From: Burkholderiales bacterium
Lineage (GTDB): Bacteria > Pseudomonadota > Gammaproteobacteria > Burkholderiales > Burkholderiaceae_C
Length of the DNA: 64,000 bases
Reading direction: 5' to 3'
NCBI GenBank assembly: GCA_003963005.1
Contig: RXJW01000024.1
Coordinates: forward strand, 62,001 to 126,000
Below, piece by piece: positions 1-9,622 of the stretch (positions within the stretch are counted from its first letter, which is position 1; each line of letters begins with the position of its first letter). A program made the position numbers and the translations under genes. The notes below the pieces were generated by a model. That model searched no databases and was not told the DNA's origin. It saw nothing but the letters and a program-made list of their open reading frames with translations.

Positions 1-1127
1 CGGTAGTAGCCAACGTACAGGCCGACGGCTCCGAGGCCGTCCTTGCGCTCGTAGCGGCCATGCAGCGTCGCCGCGGGGTTCTGGAAGTGCGGCTGCCAGG
101 TCGTCATGGGCTCGTTCACCCAGGCCCAGCCGGAGAGCGGCACCTCCGCCAGCGCCGGCTTGCCCGGCAGGTGGCCGAACTCGGTATGCCCGCGCAGCCA
201 GGCCGGCGCGGCCAGCAGCACCAGCGAGGTCAGCGCCAGTGCTGCAATCCTGGCCTGCCCGCCGGCGGCGCTCGCCTCGGGCGCAGGTGCGGGCTGCGGC
301 TCGGGGTCCGGGTCGGACCAGCGCGCGCCGATCATGAACATCGCCAGCATGATGAGGCCGAAGAACACCCAGCCGTAGATGATGTGGTCCACCCCCACGG
401 CCAGCTTGTTGCCGGACAGGTGGCCCAGCATCACGATCATGTACGCCCGCAGCCAGTTGGCCACCAGCGGCGTGACGATCGCCACACCCACGAACGCCCA
501 ACGCTTGCGGTAGCTGCGGTAGTTCAGGTACGCGAACAGCGTGCCGACCATGACGGAGGCCATCAGGTAGCGGATGCCGCTGCAGGCCTGCACCACCGAC
601 CAGGATCCCGACGGGATGATGAACTCCAGCGCCTCGCGGAACACCGGAATGCCCGAGGCCCGCAGCGCGATGACCGTGAAGTCGGCCGTGCGGTCCATCA
701 ACCACGGCGTGAGGAAGTCGCCGAAGGGGACGGCAAAGAAGAGGAAGCCCAGCGGAAAGGCGATGCGCGACGCGACCGTCGTGCCGAGGATCAAGGGCAC
801 GACCGCCACCAGCATGCCGACCAGCGCGAACTGCGTGGCGGCATTGGCCGCCGCCAGTTCGCCGGCCAGCCACAGCAGCCCCAGCGGCGGCAGCAGCAGC
901 ACCCAGACGAGCGACGGGCGCGGCGACAGAGCGGCCAGCTCGCCGCGCAGGCGCCAGACCAGCCAGGCCGAGATCGGCGGCACCACCCAGGCGTGGGCGA
1001 AGGTCTCGGAGCGGTTCCAGATCTCGACCATGGCCAGGCCGGTCGATTCGTACAAGCCGACCAGCAGCCCCCAGGCGATCAGCAGGGCCAGCAGGGGCAG
1101 GCGCCAGGGCGCGGGCAGTCGCATCAT
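1..1127 (-). CDS. xrtA: Exosortase A fused to EpsI domain (partial, C-terminus off the window)
   Basis: This is the polytopic membrane transpeptidase that recognises PEP-CTERM sorting signals. The reading frame is open to the left edge, so 375 codons are visible and the C-terminal end is missing. About eight hydrophobic segments precede the catalytic triad typical of exosortases: Cys182 in an ACSGIRY motif, Arg227 in NWLRAY and His248 in VDHIIYGW. After the last membrane helix a periplasmic segment (codons for [20 protein letters not shown] near the edge) matches the EpsI-type domain often fused to XrtA. The ATG at 1127 overlaps the TGA of the upstream glycosyltransferase (ATGA), which supports both the start and co-transcription. 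A second ATG follows at once at 1124. It is the last visible gene of the exopolysaccharide operon. The family call is firm; only the missing end is uncertain. Confidence 0.93.
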   Translation of the reverse strand, partial: MMRLPAPWRLPLLALLIAWGLLVGLYESTGLAMVEIWNRSETFAHAWVVPPISAWLVWRLRGELAALSPRPSLVWVLLLPPLGLLWLAGELAAANAATQFALVGMLVAVVPLILGTTVASRIAFPLGFLFFAVPFGDFLTPWLMDRTADFTVIALRASGIPVFREALEFIIPSGSWSVVQACSGIRYLMASVMVGTLFAYLNYRSYRKRWAFVGVAIVTPLVANWLRAYMIVMLGHLSGNKLAVGVDHIIYGWVFFGLIMLAMFMIGARWSDPDPEPQPAPAPEASAAGGQARIAALALTSLVLLAAPAWLRGHTEFGHLPGKPALAEVPLSGWAWVNEPMTTWQPHFQNPAATLHGRYERKDGLGAVGLYVGYY

Positions 1128-2317
1128 GCGGCCTCCAGGTGTCGATCCAGGCCCGCGAGGTGGGCGTCCCAGCTGTAGGCGCCCACGACGAATTCACGCG
1201 CCGCCGCCCCCGCGGCGGACGCCGCCTCGGGGTTCAGCAGCCAGTGCGTCAGGCGCTCGAGGTAGTCGGCTTCCGCGGTGGCGGGCTGCAGGCCGTCCAG
1301 CGGCGCCTGCGTGATGGCGCGCACGCAGGTGTCGGCGGCCACCACGGGGCGTGCCATGGCCATGGCTTCCAGGATCTTGTTCTGGATGCCGCGCGCCAGC
1401 CGCAGCGGCGCCACGACGGCCGCGGCATGCTGCAGGTAGGGTCGCACGTCGGGCACGGTGCCGGTCACGCGGACGGCCTCGCCCGCCAGGGCCTGCACGG
1501 CGGGTGTCGGGCTGCGCCCGACGATGTGAAAACGCAAGCCCGGAAAGCGTTCGCGCAGCGGCGGCAGGATGCTCTGCACGAACCAGGTGACGGCGTCGAT
1601 ATTGGGCCAGTAGTCCATCGCGCCAGTGAACACGACCGGCCGTTCATCGGCCGCGAACGGGCTTTCGCAAGCCGCAGCGGGCGTGAAGAAGTCGGCATCC
1701 ACGCCGTTGCCCAGCGCAGCCAGGCGCATCGCGCGGCCCGGGCTGAGGTCGCGGAACAGGGCCACCTCCCGGTCGGTCACGAAGAAGCTGCAGGTGGCGG
1801 CATCGGCCACGCGCTGCTCGAAGCCCAGCAACTTGGCGAACTCGCGGCGGTAGAGCCACGACATCGGCCAGGCGTGCTCGGGCGCGTAGTCGCGCCACTT
1901 GGCGGAGTCGACGTCGACGAAATCCACGAGCGTCTTCACGCCGCGCAGGCCGCGCGTGTATTGCGCCATCACGCCGCTGAACACCACCACCGCATCGAAA
2001 CCCTCGCGGGCGGCCGTCTCGTCCACCCAGGCCTGCAGGCCGGCATCGCGGTAGTAGGGCAGGCTCAGGGCCTCGCCGCTGAGCAGGCCGCGCAGGCTCA
2101 TCAGCTTGGCGCTGCGCGGGTTCAGGCGGGCGACGTGCAGGCTCTTGCAGAACTCGCGCACGCGCGGCAGGTGCTGTTCGTCGTCGGGGTCGTCGATGAA
2201 GGTGCCGAGGTGGACGTCGTGCCGCGCCGCCAGATGCTTGAGCAGGTGGTACGAACGCACCTTGTCGCCCTTGTTGGGCGGGTACGGCAGCCGGTGGACG
2301 AGGTAGAGCAGCTTCAT
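1124..2317 (-). CDS. XrtA/PEP-CTERM-associated glycosyltransferase (TIGR03087 type)
   Basis: A 397-residue GT-B fold glycosyltransferase of the family that accompanies EpsH/XrtA loci. The N-terminus [19 protein letters not shown] is the characteristic start of this family, with the Lys-Gly-Asp loop that precedes the acceptor-binding half. The C-terminal half carries the nucleotide-sugar part ([16 protein letters not shown], then [20 protein letters not shown] with the conserved Glu of GT4-like enzymes). It probably adds a sugar to the growing lipid-linked repeat unit in the cytoplasm. The donor and acceptor cannot be told from sequence. It starts 10 nt after the FemAB-like gene stops and shares an ATGA junction with xrtA downstream. 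Confidence 0.88.
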   Translation of the reverse strand: MKLLYLVHRLPYPPNKGDKVRSYHLLKHLAARHDVHLGTFIDDPDDEQHLPRVREFCKSLHVARLNPRSAKLMSLRGLLSGEALSLPYYRDAGLQAWVDETAAREGFDAVVVFSGVMAQYTRGLRGVKTLVDFVDVDSAKWRDYAPEHAWPMSWLYRREFAKLLGFEQRVADAATCSFFVTDREVALFRDLSPGRAMRLAALGNGVDADFFTPAAACESPFAADERPVVFTGAMDYWPNIDAVTWFVQSILPPLRERFPGLRFHIVGRSPTPAVQALAGEAVRVTGTVPDVRPYLQHAAAVVAPLRLARGIQNKILEAMAMARPVVAADTCVRAITQAPLDGLQPATAEADYLERLTHWLLNPEAASAAGAAAREFVVGAYSWDAHLAGLDRHLEAA

Positions 2318-2327
2318 GCCGGCGGCC

Positions 2328-3377
2328 TCAGCCCAGGTTCTTCACGATGAACGGCCCGAGCCAGTTGGCTAAGCCGATGGGCAGCTTGCGCCAGGCCTTG
2401 ATCATCAGTTGGTACTTCGGGTTGTTCGGGTTGTTCTGGGGAATCGACTCGCGCTTGAACAGCCGGTACTCGTAGGACAGCGGCTGCGGCTCGAAGCCCC
2501 AGTTCTTCTTGAACGCATAGGGGCCGGTGCCCTGCTTGCTGCGCCCGTAGTCGAACACCTTCAGGCCGCGGGCGCAGGCGCGGCGCATCAGTTCCCAGTA
2601 CTTGAAGTCGTTGGCAGCGAGGTCGCGCGCCGCTTCGTCGTCACCGGCGTAGTAGGGCAGCACCTCGTCGCGGAAATAGAAGCTCAGCACCGTGGACAGC
2701 GGCTTGCCGTCGGCGGTGGTCACGGTCAGGACTTCGGCGTCGGGCCCGAACTCGTCGAGCAGCGCCTGGAAGTACTTCTTCGGCATGGCCGGCGTGCCGT
2801 GGCGGTGGACGTTGTCGGCGTACAGCGCGAAGAAGCGGTCCACGCCCGGGTCGATCTCGGCACGCAGTTCGTTCTTGATACCCTTGCGCACCATGGCTCT
2901 CTGCTTGCGCGGGATGGCCAGCATGTTGGCCTCCTCGTCGGGCAGGATCTCCTTGCGGAACGTCACGTACAGGTCCTGCCGCGGCCAGTCGGTGTGGCGT
3001 GTCTCGCCGAGGTAGCGGTACTCCAGGTGCTCGGCGCCCTGCCCTCGCGCCAGGCGTTCCGCCTCGGCTTCGAGTGCGGCAGTGGCCTCGTCGTTGAGCG
3101 CCGCGACACCGCCATAGACGCCGAACGGCAGGCTCGCCACTGAATGGCCGAACAGCCGGCTCTTCACTTCAGCCAGGGGCAGCACGCCCTCGATCCGCCC
3201 CTCGCGCTCGGCGTACAGGAAGTAGCACGGGTGGCCGAACACGCGGCCGATGACGCGCATCCAGCCGCTGCGGTGGAAGAACGTCGCTTGCGGATGGGCC
3301 AGCACGAAGGCATCCCAGCGGGCAGACAAGGCAGCGTCCTGCGCGTCCAGGCGCGCAATGTGAAGGGGTGCGCTCAT
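2328..3377 (-). CDS. FemAB-like protein, PEP-CTERM/exosortase-associated
   Basis: A 349-residue member of the GNAT-fold FemAB family that is regularly found in XrtA loci (TIGR03019-like). The sequence shows the double acyltransferase layout: an N-terminal half with SGWMRVIGRVFGHPCYFLYA and a C-terminal half with the family signature KVFDYGRSKQGTGPYAFKKN near residue 290. Classical FemAB enzymes transfer amino acids from aminoacyl-tRNA to peptidoglycan precursors. In this context the acceptor is probably the exopolysaccharide or a related precursor, which is inference. The ATG at 3377 abuts the stop of the deacetylase gene exactly (no spacer), so translation is likely coupled. The downstream gene begins 10 nt later. 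Confidence 0.87.
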   Translation of the reverse strand: MSAPLHIARLDAQDAALSARWDAFVLAHPQATFFHRSGWMRVIGRVFGHPCYFLYAEREGRIEGVLPLAEVKSRLFGHSVASLPFGVYGGVAALNDEATAALEAEAERLARGQGAEHLEYRYLGETRHTDWPRQDLYVTFRKEILPDEEANMLAIPRKQRAMVRKGIKNELRAEIDPGVDRFFALYADNVHRHGTPAMPKKYFQALLDEFGPDAEVLTVTTADGKPLSTVLSFYFRDEVLPYYAGDDEAARDLAANDFKYWELMRRACARGLKVFDYGRSKQGTGPYAFKKNWGFEPQPLSYEYRLFKRESIPQNNPNNPKYQLMIKAWRKLPIGLANWLGPFIVKNLG

Positions 3378-4271
3378 TCAGGCGGGGCTCAGCGCAGCGG
3401 CGGCGGGGCTCGTGGCGGCCTCGCGGCCGAGGAAGATCTCGTCCATCCGGCCCCAGCGGAAGTCCTCCAGCAGCCGCGCGATGCGGCCGTGGGTGCGCGG
3501 GATGTTGACGTAATGGCGGAAGCGCGTCTTCGCGTCGATGCCGGGCACGCGCGGTTGCTCGTCGTCGATCTCCCAGGGGTGGAAGTAGAAGACGGCGGAC
3601 TCGCGATCCACCTCGTTGACGCGGCGGATCATCCAGCGCGACAGCGCATACGGCAGCAGCCGGAAGTAGCCCCCACCACTGCTCGGCAGGTTGCGCGAGC
3701 CCATGCGGACGGTGGTCACCGGGATCTCGAGCAGCCCCTCGCGCACCGGGTACGCAAAGCGCGGGGAGTCGGGCATGCCGTAGTGGTCGTGCGCAATCGG
3801 GTAGACGCTGCTGGAGTAGCGGTAGTCGGCATCGCGCAGCACGTCGAAGGCCCAGAGGTTGCCCTTGCCGATCGAAAAGCTCGGCGCGCGGTAGCCCACC
3901 ACCGGCACGCCGCCGAGGTCTTCGAGCAGGGCCTTGGCGCGGCGGATGTCGTCGAGGAAGGCGGCGGGGCTCAGGTCGCTGGCGCGCTCGTGGCCGAAGC
4001 CGTGGCTGGCCAGTTCGTGCCCGCCTGCGACGATCGCCTTGACCACCTGCGGATAGCGCTCGGCGATCCAGCCGAGCGTGAAGAACGTGGCCTTGACGTC
4101 CTTGTCGGCGAGCAACGCCAGGATGCGGTCGATGTTGCGCTCGACACGGCACTCCAGCCCGTTCCAGTCGTCGCGGCGGATGTAGGGCGCAAAGGCCGAG
4201 ACCTGGAAGTAGTCCTCCACGTCGATGCTCATCGCATTGCGCAGGGGCGGCGTCGGGGTGGGCATCAGCAT
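3378..4271 (-). CDS. XrtA-system polysaccharide deacetylase
   Basis: A 297-residue NodB-fold deacetylase of the PEP-CTERM-associated type (TIGR03006-like). The metal-binding Asp-Asp motif is in SIDVEDYFQVSAF near residue 17, and the His pair lies in ELASHGFGHERAS near residue 88. The catalytic-arm segment VVGYRAPSFSIG follows, and the C-terminal part contains the HPWEID motif. It would remove N-acetyl (or other acyl) groups from the exopolysaccharide. There is no signal peptide, so a cytoplasmic or unconventional location is possible. The start at 4271 adds a short leader before MSIDVED; the internal ATG at 4232 is an alternative that keeps the whole domain. It lies 13 nt after the ATPase gene. 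Confidence 0.9.
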   Translation of the reverse strand: MLMPTPTPPLRNAMSIDVEDYFQVSAFAPYIRRDDWNGLECRVERNIDRILALLADKDVKATFFTLGWIAERYPQVVKAIVAGGHELASHGFGHERASDLSPAAFLDDIRRAKALLEDLGGVPVVGYRAPSFSIGKGNLWAFDVLRDADYRYSSSVYPIAHDHYGMPDSPRFAYPVREGLLEIPVTTVRMGSRNLPSSGGGYFRLLPYALSRWMIRRVNEVDRESAVFYFHPWEIDDEQPRVPGIDAKTRFRHYVNIPRTHGRIARLLEDFRWGRMDEIFLGREAATSPAAAALSPA

Positions 4272-4284
4272 GGCAACCTCGCTG

Positions 4285-5382
4285 TCAGTGCTGCTTGACG
4301 GCGTCGACGAGCTTCTGCAGCAGCGCCAGCGTCTGCAGGTTGATGCGCTCCAGGCGCATCATGCTGCGCTCCAGGCGCTGCAGGCGGTCGGTGTGGTGGT
4401 CGGCGCTGAGGGCGGCGATCTCGGAGGACAGGCCGTCCACCTCGGCCACGCTCATCTTGAGCTTGGCGACATCCAGGCTGCCGGGCCCGCTGTCCAGGGC
4501 GCCCGGGCGGCTGTCGGGCAGCTTGGCCGGCACGCTGTCCAGCGGGCTCGCGTCGCTGTGGCGCGGCGTTTCGCTTTCCTGGGCGATGTCGCGCAGCACT
4601 TCCTTCACGTCGGCCAGCGTCAGGTGGCTGCGGCCCTGCATGAAGCCCAGCAGCAGCAGGCGGTCGCACAGTCGGTTGATGCGGCGCGGGATGCCGTTGC
4701 TGGCCTTGTGGATGGCCGGAAAGGCATCGTGGTCGAAGGTGGGCTTGCCCGTGGAGCCGGCGCACTTGAGGCGATGCTCCATGTAGCGCTGGGTCTCGTC
4801 CTCGTCCAGCGGGCCGATGTGGCAGGTGGCCGCGACACGCTGGCGGAACTGCTCCATCTCGGGCTTCTGCAGGATGCCGCGGAACTCGGGCTGGCCCACG
4901 AGGAAGGTCTGCAGCAGGGACTGGTTGCTGAACTGGAAGTTGGACAGCATGCGCAGCTCTTCCACGGCGCGCGGCGTCAGGTTCTGGGCTTCGTCGACGA
5001 TCAGCAGGCAGCGCTTGCCCTGCGTGACCTGGTTGACGAAGAAGGCCTCCAGCGTCATGAGCAGTTCGGACTTGGGCGCGTCCTTCACGCGCACGCCAAA
5101 GGCCGCGCCCACCATGCGCAGCGTGTCCTCGGCATCGAGCTGCGTCGTCACGACATTGCCGATGACGACATTGCTGCGGTTCAGGCTGTCCAGCAGGCCG
5201 CGCAGCAGCGTCGTCTTGCCGGCCCCGATCTCGCCGGTGATGACGATGAAGCCGTCGTTGCGCAGCACGCCATAGTCCAGGTAGGCCTTGGCACGACGGT
5301 GCTGCTTGCTGCCGTAGTAGAAGTTGGGGTCCGGGCTGAGCTGGAAAGGCTTGCTGCTCAGGCCGTAGAAGGCTTCGTACAT
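4285..5382 (-). CDS. XrtA-associated AAA ATPase (ExeA/GspA-like)
   Basis: A 365-residue ATPase of the type found in nearly all XrtA loci (TIGR03015-like). The N-terminus MYEAFYGLSSKPFQLSPDPN is typical of ExeA/GspA-like secretion ATPases. Walker A (GEIGAGKTT) is at residues 50-58 and Walker B (CLLIVDEAQNL) near 125-135. From about residue 290 the protein changes to a Ser/Pro/Asp-rich linker and then a C-terminal helical, coiled-coil-like stretch rich in Leu, Arg and Met. Its task is presumably to energise or organise export of the polysaccharide or its machinery at the inner membrane; the exact role is not established. It is followed after 13 nt by the deacetylase gene and preceded by an 83-nt gap. 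Confidence 0.87.
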   Translation of the reverse strand: MYEAFYGLSSKPFQLSPDPNFYYGSKQHRRAKAYLDYGVLRNDGFIVITGEIGAGKTTLLRGLLDSLNRSNVVIGNVVTTQLDAEDTLRMVGAAFGVRVKDAPKSELLMTLEAFFVNQVTQGKRCLLIVDEAQNLTPRAVEELRMLSNFQFSNQSLLQTFLVGQPEFRGILQKPEMEQFRQRVAATCHIGPLDEDETQRYMEHRLKCAGSTGKPTFDHDAFPAIHKASNGIPRRINRLCDRLLLLGFMQGRSHLTLADVKEVLRDIAQESETPRHSDASPLDSVPAKLPDSRPGALDSGPGSLDVAKLKMSVAEVDGLSSEIAALSADHHTDRLQRLERSMMRLERINLQTLALLQKLVDAVKQH

Positions 5383-5465
5383 ATCAGGGGCACCGGACAG
5401 CCTGCGATGTCAGGCTCACGCGCGAGGTGCGCGACTGGGAGGCTGAACTCTGCAGGCGTTTCATG

Positions 5466-7004
5466 TCAGAACTGTTGGGTGAGGTTGGCGTAGGCCGCGT
5501 TCTCGGTGTACGGCGTGGTGCCCTCGAAGCGGCTGTGGCGCGCACCGAGCTGGGCGCTCAGGCGCCCGCCCAGACGCACATTCCAGTTGGCAAACAGACT
5601 CGTGAGCTGCGTGCGGCGCGTCGCGGCATCCCCGATCGACTCCTGGCGTGAGGCGGTCAGCGACAGCCCGGACACCGGCGACAGCTGGTAGCTGCCCGAC
5701 AGCGAATACGAGCGCTGCTCGATCAGCGCGTTGGACGCGAGATCACCCTGGTTGAGACCGCTGCCCAGGCGTATCGTCAGCGAGCGGCTGACGCTCGCCG
5801 TGATGTTGCTGCGAACGCCCTGCAAGGTGAAGCTGAACAGCTGGTTGCGCAACTGGCTCGGGCCGGCGGACAGGAAGCCCACGGAGGCAGGCGCGTCCGG
5901 TGACAAGCCCAACGACAGCAACGCCGCACGAACCAGGGCATCTCGTTTCACGGGGTCCGGCTCCAGCGAAGCGAAGAGCAGGAAGTACAGGTCGTAGTTG
6001 GTCCGGATGCCGCCGGCTGCGCCGGTGTTGCCCAACGTCACCGTGCGCGTGTCCGCCACGCGCCACACGGAGTTGCGCATGCGGTGCTCGAAGGTCAGGC
6101 CATGGCTGTCGCCGTAGCTGTGCCGCTGGTAGTCGCCCGACAGCCGCGTGCGCGGGGTCGGTGACCATTGGGCCGTCAGGCCGCCGGTCAGCCCCTGCTC
6201 GGCCGTGCCTTGACGGCTGCGGTAGTCGTTGCGTTCCTCACCGACATTGCCGCTGAACGTCCAGTCGGGGTCAGGCTGGTAGTTCAGGCCGACGACCGCC
6301 GAGCTGGTGCGGTTGGTCTGCGCTGCCTTGGGCCGCACCTGCTGGGTGGTGGCCTGCAGATACCAGCTCAGGATGCCAGGCCTCAGCTGATTGATACGCA
6401 GCGTGCCACCGCTCGCGTGGCTGTCGCCGATGGCACTGCCGCGGGCCTCGGTCATCGAGAAATTGCCGCGCAAGTCCACGCTGGCAAGACCGCCGAGCTG
6501 GCTGCGCAGCAGCGGCGACACGGTCAGCGTACCGGTCTCGCGGCTGTTCGGGTTGTCCAGGGCGGACACGGAGCCTTGTGAGCCGAGCGTCGGCGCCGAC
6601 TGCAAGCCAAAGGCCGAGGTGTTCTGCTGGCCGATGTTGGCCTGGGCCTCCACGTAGAACGTGCGCGGCAGGATCTCGGCCTGGGCATTGGCCGACAGCG
6701 AGTTTTGCACGCGCGTGCCGTAGCTCGTCTTGAGGTAGGTGATGCCGTTGAGGGAATAGTCGAGCGTGCCGCGGACTGATCCGCTGTTCATCACGACGCT
6801 GATGCCCGGAGACACCGTGGTGATCAGCGCCGCATCCTTCTCGCGGTCGCTCAGGCGCAGGTTGTCGGTGAAGCTCTGCGAAATGCCGAGCCTGGGCTTG
6901 ATCGGGCTGCCGGCGCCGCCGTCGCCCTGCTGGGCATGGGCCGCGACCGCAATCAGGGCGAGGGCCAGGGGCAGATGGCGCGGCTCAGGTCTGAGCCGAG
7001 TCAT
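5466..7004 (-). CDS. PEP-CTERM system outer-membrane beta-barrel protein (TIGR03016 type)
   Basis: A 512-residue protein beginning MTRLRPEPRHLPLALALIAV, with a hydrophobic signal peptide ending around AHAQQ. The mature part is a long series of alternating polar/hydrophobic strands (for example GTLDYSLNGITYLKTSYG and TRLSGDYQRHSYGDSHG) and the last residue is Phe (NLTQQF), as expected for an outer-membrane barrel. This matches the protein usually found next to the tyrosine kinase in XrtA loci; it may help the polymer cross the outer membrane. The start at 7004 is chosen because it gives the signal peptide. It lies inside the 3' end of the kinase gene (20-nt overlap). Longer starts up to 7076 would only encode the kinase's repeat DNA in another frame. 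Confidence 0.82.
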   Translation of the reverse strand: MTRLRPEPRHLPLALALIAVAAHAQQGDGGAGSPIKPRLGISQSFTDNLRLSDREKDAALITTVSPGISVVMNSGSVRGTLDYSLNGITYLKTSYGTRVQNSLSANAQAEILPRTFYVEAQANIGQQNTSAFGLQSAPTLGSQGSVSALDNPNSRETGTLTVSPLLRSQLGGLASVDLRGNFSMTEARGSAIGDSHASGGTLRINQLRPGILSWYLQATTQQVRPKAAQTNRTSSAVVGLNYQPDPDWTFSGNVGEERNDYRSRQGTAEQGLTGGLTAQWSPTPRTRLSGDYQRHSYGDSHGLTFEHRMRNSVWRVADTRTVTLGNTGAAGGIRTNYDLYFLLFASLEPDPVKRDALVRAALLSLGLSPDAPASVGFLSAGPSQLRNQLFSFTLQGVRSNITASVSRSLTIRLGSGLNQGDLASNALIEQRSYSLSGSYQLSPVSGLSLTASRQESIGDAATRRTQLTSLFANWNVRLGGRLSAQLGARHSRFEGTTPYTENAAYANLTQQF

Positions 7005-7965
7005 TGCTGCCATAGCCGTATCCATAGCCGTAGCCATACCCGTAGCCGTAGCCATAACCGTAACCACCCGCAGCATTCGGGCTGGCCTGGTTGAGCAGCA
7101 TCATCTTGACCGGGCAGGTCTCGATGGCGGCCAAGGCCTGCTGGACGGCGCTCTGGGCGGTCTTCTCGGCATGGACCACGATGATGATCTGCCCCATGTG
7201 CGACGCCAGCACACGCGATTCGGTGGTGAGCAGCAGCGGCGGCGAGTCGAAGATGATGATCCGGTCGGGGTAGCGCTTGGCCATGTCGTCCAGCATCTGG
7301 CGCATGGCGTCGCTGGCCAGCAGTTCGGTCGCCCGCGGGTGCGGCGTGCCGCTGGGCAGGATGGTCAGCTTCTCGACGTTGGTGCGCAGCAGCACTTCCG
7401 ACATCTCGACGCGCTCTTCCAGCACGTCGAGCAGGCCTGGACCCTGCGGCAGGCCAAGCATGCGCAGCACCGAGGGGCGTGCCACGTCGGCGTCCACCAG
7501 CATGACGGTGTTGTCCAGTTCGGCCGCGATGCTCAGCGCGAGGTTGATCGACGTGAAGCTCTTGCCCTCGCCGGCGAGCGCGCTGGTGACCATCAGCAGG
7601 TTGGCATGGTTGATTGTCGCCGCCCCCTTGCCCATCGCATTCTTGATGAGCGGCCGCTTGATCACGCGGTACTGGTCGCCCGTCTGGGAGCGCGGCGTGT
7701 GCGGCATCAGGAAGCCCTGGGCCGCGAGCGCCACCACGTCCAGCTCGACACGCTTGGACGACGGGTGGTGCCCGTCATCCTGGATCGAGATGCCGACCGA
7801 CGGCGCTGCAGCAGGCGCCGGCGCCGCCACCGGGGCGGCCGCGGCGGGCACGGGTGCCAGCGCGGGCTCTGCGGTGGGCTGCGTCTGCTCGTCGCCCGGC
7901 AGCACGACGCCTGCCTGGCGGAGCTGTTCGAGCCGCTGGGCGGCTTGTTCGATGAGGCTCGTCAT
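6985..7965 (-). CDS. XrtA-associated tyrosine autokinase (BY-kinase)
   Basis: A 326-residue cytoplasmic bacterial tyrosine kinase. An Ala/Pro-rich linker (residues 35-56) precedes the P-loop domain: Walker A SALAGEGKSF near 128-137, Walker A' VMLVDAD at 154-160 and Walker B IIIFDSPPLL near 233. The C-terminus is a run of nine Tyr-Gly pairs followed by SNDSAQT; this tyrosine cluster is the autophosphorylation tail of such kinases. It works with the separate membrane chain-length determinant encoded just upstream (1-nt gap), which would supply the activating cytoplasmic segment. Cycles of phosphorylation control polymer length. Its last codons contain the start of the outer-membrane protein gene. 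Confidence 0.92.
   Translation of the reverse strand: MTSLIEQAAQRLEQLRQAGVVLPGDEQTQPTAEPALAPVPAAAAPVAAPAPAAAPSVGISIQDDGHHPSSKRVELDVVALAAQGFLMPHTPRSQTGDQYRVIKRPLIKNAMGKGAATINHANLLMVTSALAGEGKSFTSINLALSIAAELDNTVMLVDADVARPSVLRMLGLPQGPGLLDVLEERVEMSEVLLRTNVEKLTILPSGTPHPRATELLASDAMRQMLDDMAKRYPDRIIIFDSPPLLLTTESRVLASHMGQIIIVVHAEKTAQSAVQQALAAIETCPVKMMLLNQASPNAAGGYGYGYGYGYGYGYGYGYGSNDSAQT
7009..7062 (-). repeat. Tandem GGYTAY hexanucleotide array encoding (YG)9
   Basis: Nine in-frame 6-bp units on the minus strand encode the alternating Tyr-Gly tail of the tyrosine autokinase. The units differ at wobble positions (TAC/TAT, GGC/GGT/GGG/GGA), so the array is imperfect at DNA level while the protein repeat is perfect. 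Codon drift suggests selection for the tyrosines rather than recent slippage. The array ends five bases before the start codon of the next gene. Confidence 0.9.
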
Positions 7966-7966
7966 G

Positions 7967-9559
7967 TCAAACCACCTGCCGGCTCAGTTGCACCGCCAAC
8001 ACCGTCAGCGCGACGGCAAACATGGCCAGCAATCCCCCGGCCCCCGCAGAGAACCGGATCAGTTCGACCCGCTGGCGTGCCCGATCGGCATCGGTCACGA
8101 GGCGCGTCACAACGCCCAGGATGGGCAGCTCGACGCGCGCCCGCAGATCATTGGCATCGTGGAAGACCGGGCGCAGCTGGCTGGCTGCAAATGTGGTGAA
8201 CAGACCCACACCCAGCGCACCGGCCATCGCACCGGCCAGCAGCAGCAGGCGGTTGGGGGCGACAGGCTTCGGGTTGGCGCGCGGCGGATCGATGACGCGG
8301 AAGTCCGCCACACCGGAGGCCACGTCCAGTTCGCCGGAGATGGACGCCTGTTCGCGACGCTGCACGAGCTCTTCGTAGTTGCGCTTGTGGATGGCGTAGT
8401 CGCGGTTGAGCTGGGCAGCCTCAGCCTCGACTTGCGGCGCCGTCTTCATCGCACCGAGCGCCTGCGAGTAGCGCGACGTGTACTCGTCGACGCGCGCCTT
8501 GAGTGACGCGACCTGCACCTCGGTCGTCGCCAGAATGCGCGTGATCTCCTGCATCGCGAGGCTGCCGCTGCCCCCCGCCCCGACCGAGGCCGTGGGGGTG
8601 TTCATGGCCGCCTTGCGGAGCTCGGCCATTTCCTTCTTTTTCTGTTCTTCCAGGTCCTTGATCAGCTTGCGCGTGGCGATGATGTCAGGGTGCTGGTCGG
8701 TGTAGCGCTGGAGCAGCGCATCGAGATTGCGCCGCAGGTCGGCCAGGCGCGCATCCAGCTCGGGCGTGCTCACGTTGGCAGTGGATTCCTGCAGCAGGCT
8801 CTGCGCCGTGGTCTGCGCACCGCCTCGCGCCTTTTCGGCTTCGAGCTGCGCCCGGGCGGCATCGCGCGCATTCACGGCTTCACGGTACTCAAGGCGTGCG
8901 CGCTCCAACTGGGCGCTGAGCTCGGCGATGTGCGCCGCGGAGTCCTTGCCGTCACCCGCCATGTTGGACAGGTTCTTGAGGCGGAATTCCTTCAACCGGG
9001 TTTCGGCTTCCTCGAGCTTGGCCTCGTAGGCCTTGATCTGTTCGTTGATGAAGGTCGTGGCGGTGGACGTGCCCTGGCGCGTCTGGCCCAGGCTGGATTC
9101 CACGAAGATGGACACCAGGGCCTGCACGACCCGCTTGGCCGTCTCGGGGTCGCTGTCGCGGTAGCCGAGGATGTAGAGGTTGTCGCGCCCGCTGCTCTGG
9201 ATCGACAGGTTGCTCGTCACCGTCTCGATGGTGGCTTCCTGCTGCGCCTTGGACTGGTTCTTCAGGTCCAGGTCGGCCATGCGCACCAGCTTTTCGACGT
9301 TGGGCCGGCTGATCAGCGTGCGGCTGAGCATCGTCACCTGCTGCTCTACATTGGGCTGCACGGCGAGGCCCGACATCAGCGGCTTCAGGATCGACTGCGT
9401 GTCCACGTAGATGCGCGCGCTGGCTTCGTAACGGTCTGGCAGCACGAACACCACGACAGCGCCGACCACACCGGTCACCCAGGCCACGATCAGGCCCACC
9501 CAGCGGTACTTCCACATCCGCCGGACGACGATCAGAAGCTGACCAATCAGCAATTCCAT
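7967..9559 (-). CDS. XrtA-system polysaccharide chain-length determinant (Wzz/PCP type)
   Basis: A 530-residue inner-membrane polysaccharide co-polymerase. It has an N-terminal transmembrane helix (residues about 18-38), a Wzz-type domain (YEASARIYVDTQSILKPLMS), a long periplasmic coiled coil (about residues 170-400, rich in Glu, Lys and Ala) and a Pro-rich segment IDPPRANPKPVAPNR just before the second helix. A further hydrophobic helix lies at the very C-terminus (LLAMFAVALTVLAVQLSR). It belongs to the PEP-CTERM chain-length family (TIGR03007-like). The kinase domain is not fused but encoded by the next gene, 1 nt downstream. A 63-nt gap separates it from the export lipoprotein gene. Confidence 0.9.
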   Translation of the reverse strand: MELLIGQLLIVVRRMWKYRWVGLIVAWVTGVVGAVVVFVLPDRYEASARIYVDTQSILKPLMSGLAVQPNVEQQVTMLSRTLISRPNVEKLVRMADLDLKNQSKAQQEATIETVTSNLSIQSSGRDNLYILGYRDSDPETAKRVVQALVSIFVESSLGQTRQGTSTATTFINEQIKAYEAKLEEAETRLKEFRLKNLSNMAGDGKDSAAHIAELSAQLERARLEYREAVNARDAARAQLEAEKARGGAQTTAQSLLQESTANVSTPELDARLADLRRNLDALLQRYTDQHPDIIATRKLIKDLEEQKKKEMAELRKAAMNTPTASVGAGGSGSLAMQEITRILATTEVQVASLKARVDEYTSRYSQALGAMKTAPQVEAEAAQLNRDYAIHKRNYEELVQRREQASISGELDVASGVADFRVIDPPRANPKPVAPNRLLLLAGAMAGALGVGLFTTFAASQLRPVFHDANDLRARVELPILGVVTRLVTDADRARQRVELIRFSAGAGGLLAMFAVALTVLAVQLSRQVV

Positions 9560-9622
9560 CAGGAACAGTCTCAGTTAAAGCAAGGGAGGAGCCGCACGCC
9601 GACGTGGCACGCGGCCTGCACG

